DNA from: Acanthaster planci
Lineage: Eukaryota > Echinodermata > Asteroidea > Valvatida > Acanthasteridae
Length of the DNA stretch: 64,000 nt
Assembly: GCF_001949145.1 (NCBI RefSeq)
Contig: NW_019091396.1
Coordinates: 198,701-262,700 of the forward strand
Reading direction: 5' to 3'
Made by a program: the position numbers and the translations under genes
Notes under the pieces: generated by a model
Told to the model about the DNA's origin: nothing
The model's database searches: none
What the model saw: the letters and a program-made list of their open reading frames with translations, nothing else
Shown here: positions 62,907 through 64,000 of the stretch, one piece after another
Layout of the letters: every line of letters begins with the position of its first letter
Numbering within the stretch: the stretch's first letter is position 1

Positions 62907-63639
62907 ATTTTTTCCTGCCATTTCATACGTTTGATTTAAAAAGCATCGTTTTAAAGCATATTTTCGTTTATTTTCATACCAATGGCACAAAAATATTTGA
63001 CAAAACGTTTGATAACTGTGTTTCCCCGCTTACAGGAAGTGACGCAAGTCACCTCGTGAGTGGGGCAAATAGGCAGCGCAATGTTCTGTACGAAACAGGA
63101 TGCGAGTTTATGCATGCATGAGAACGATGTTGAACATAAACACCTGCGTAAGTATCTAAATATTACATAATGTATGGTGAAGTTCATAAGGGAGTCCGAA
63201 CCTCCAGACAGAGTCGTTGAACACCTTATCGGCCACAGTTCTACCAGATTTGTTGCTTGTATGTTTTTGCAAAGTGACAAAAACAGTGTGATATGTTATA
63301 AAAAAAGACCCCCAGGTGGTGCTGTTTTCACGAATCAAAAAAAATATATTAACGAGTAACTATCAGAACCAGTTTTCTGCAACTGAGTGTGTATTGGCAT
63401 TTTAATACTCGCAGATGTCATGAATGTGCACAACATTCCCGAATCCCTAACAACAAAGTACCCGAAAATGTGTCGTGAAATAGGGGAATATTTTGAAACG
63501 CATTTATCATGCTAGAATGTCTGTTTTGCCTGACATGGGGTTTTTGTGACCTTGCGAAAACACTGACGATTAATACCTGTCCGCTAATTGTCCTTTTTTT
63601 CTGCGACGTCATTTTGCGCTCATATCTTAACACGCATGC

Positions 63640-64000
63640 ATGATGCCTTGCAAGTGCGTTACATGCATGTACGTGGTGTCAACACTTGGCTGATGCATTA
63701 AAGTGCTACGGGCCTACCACACCCGTATTTGATAAATAAAGCACTTCAAATATCGTTCATACATTGATGTTGTCGAGAATTATCCGAAGAAGAAAGTACT
63801 TTAGTGCCTGACTTCTGTGTATAGAACACGCGAATCGCCTGCCGTACATGCCTTTGATGTCAAAACGTATGTAGTTTATAAAGCACTTTATGTGCATGAC
63901 ATATACATGTACCTGTGTCCGACGTCAACACTTGTTCAGGTTTTAAAGTACTTTAAGTGCCTGACACACATTTATATGAGGTCAAAACTTATCTGATGAA
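63640..64000. repeat. Degenerate tandem repeat running off the right edge
   Basis: Diverged units with the core (t)gtcaa-ac-t, then aaagtactttaagtgcctgac, recur near 63680, 63795, 63860 and 63925-64000 at a spacing of roughly 60-100 bases. It may be the start of a satellite-like array. It is noncoding. Confidence 0.5.

Larger units (their letters stand above)
62333..64000. other. Right-edge stretch, intron or 5' side of the Ig/FN3 gene
   Basis: The Ig exon at 62332-62178 needs an upstream exon ending in phase 2, but none was convincingly found here. The stretch holds a family C TIR element and a degenerate tandem repeat. No other gene is recognised. Confidence 0.45.

Noticed and set aside
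63028-63079. Possible upstream Ig exon on the minus strand (good acceptor, GTAAGC donor)
   Set aside because: The frame that matches the next exon gives a cysteine-to-tryptophan spacing too long for an Ig domain and no Ig-like pattern.

Overview
The window looks like nuclear DNA from a marine invertebrate animal, most likely a deuterostome such as a sea star, other echinoderm, hemichordate or lancelet. The basis is spliced genes with ordinary GT-AG introns, animal-specific domain combinations (RING/B-box/filamin/propeller; Ig plus fibronectin III), long AT-rich introns, and many short foldback and terminal-inverted-repeat (TIR) elements. There is one ambiguous base near 42329. No species assignment can be proved from the sequence alone. 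I saw no prokaryotic gene structure, rRNA, tRNA gene, CRISPR array or recognisable retrovirus-like element.

Layout. (1) 1-828, + strand: two candidate last exons of an unidentified gene entering from the left, with a poly(A) signal at 1306. (2) 829-11851: no gene recognised, but a long foldback element, a 142-bp tandem duplication and a cluster of TIR elements near 8.3-8.8 kb. (3) 11852-17177, + strand: a complete four-exon TRIM-type E3 ubiquitin ligase of 984 residues (RING, B-boxes, coiled coil, filamin repeats, NHL-like propeller). (4) 33964 down to about 19799, - strand: a nine-exon gene for a phosphatidylinositol transfer protein (PITP) that begins with what looks like a cleavable signal peptide. 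(5) 34-46.8 kb: mostly repeats and gene-poor DNA, with two weak coding candidates. (6) 62332 down to 46822, - strand: the 3' six exons of an immunoglobulin/fibronectin III cell-adhesion gene whose 5' part lies beyond the right edge; it ends in a short membrane-anchor exon. (7) 62.4-64 kb: a TIR element and a degenerate tandem repeat that runs off the window.

The TRIM gene and the PITP gene are convergent; the PITP and Ig/FN3 genes lie in tandem on the minus strand. Nothing indicates that they act in one pathway. Exon models were built by hand. In each of the three main genes every exon joins the next in a matching reading phase, and the joined domains read through continuously, which is the main reason for confidence.

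The most interesting item is the PITP. Known PITPs are cytosolic or peripheral proteins that start directly with the lipid-binding fold. Here a separate first exon supplies a 19-residue hydrophobic leader immediately before the normal start of the fold. The protein has also lost the usually invariant K-T-G-R-G-P-L motif and carries an N-glycosylation sequon there. Together this suggests a secreted or ER-lumenal lipid-transfer protein.
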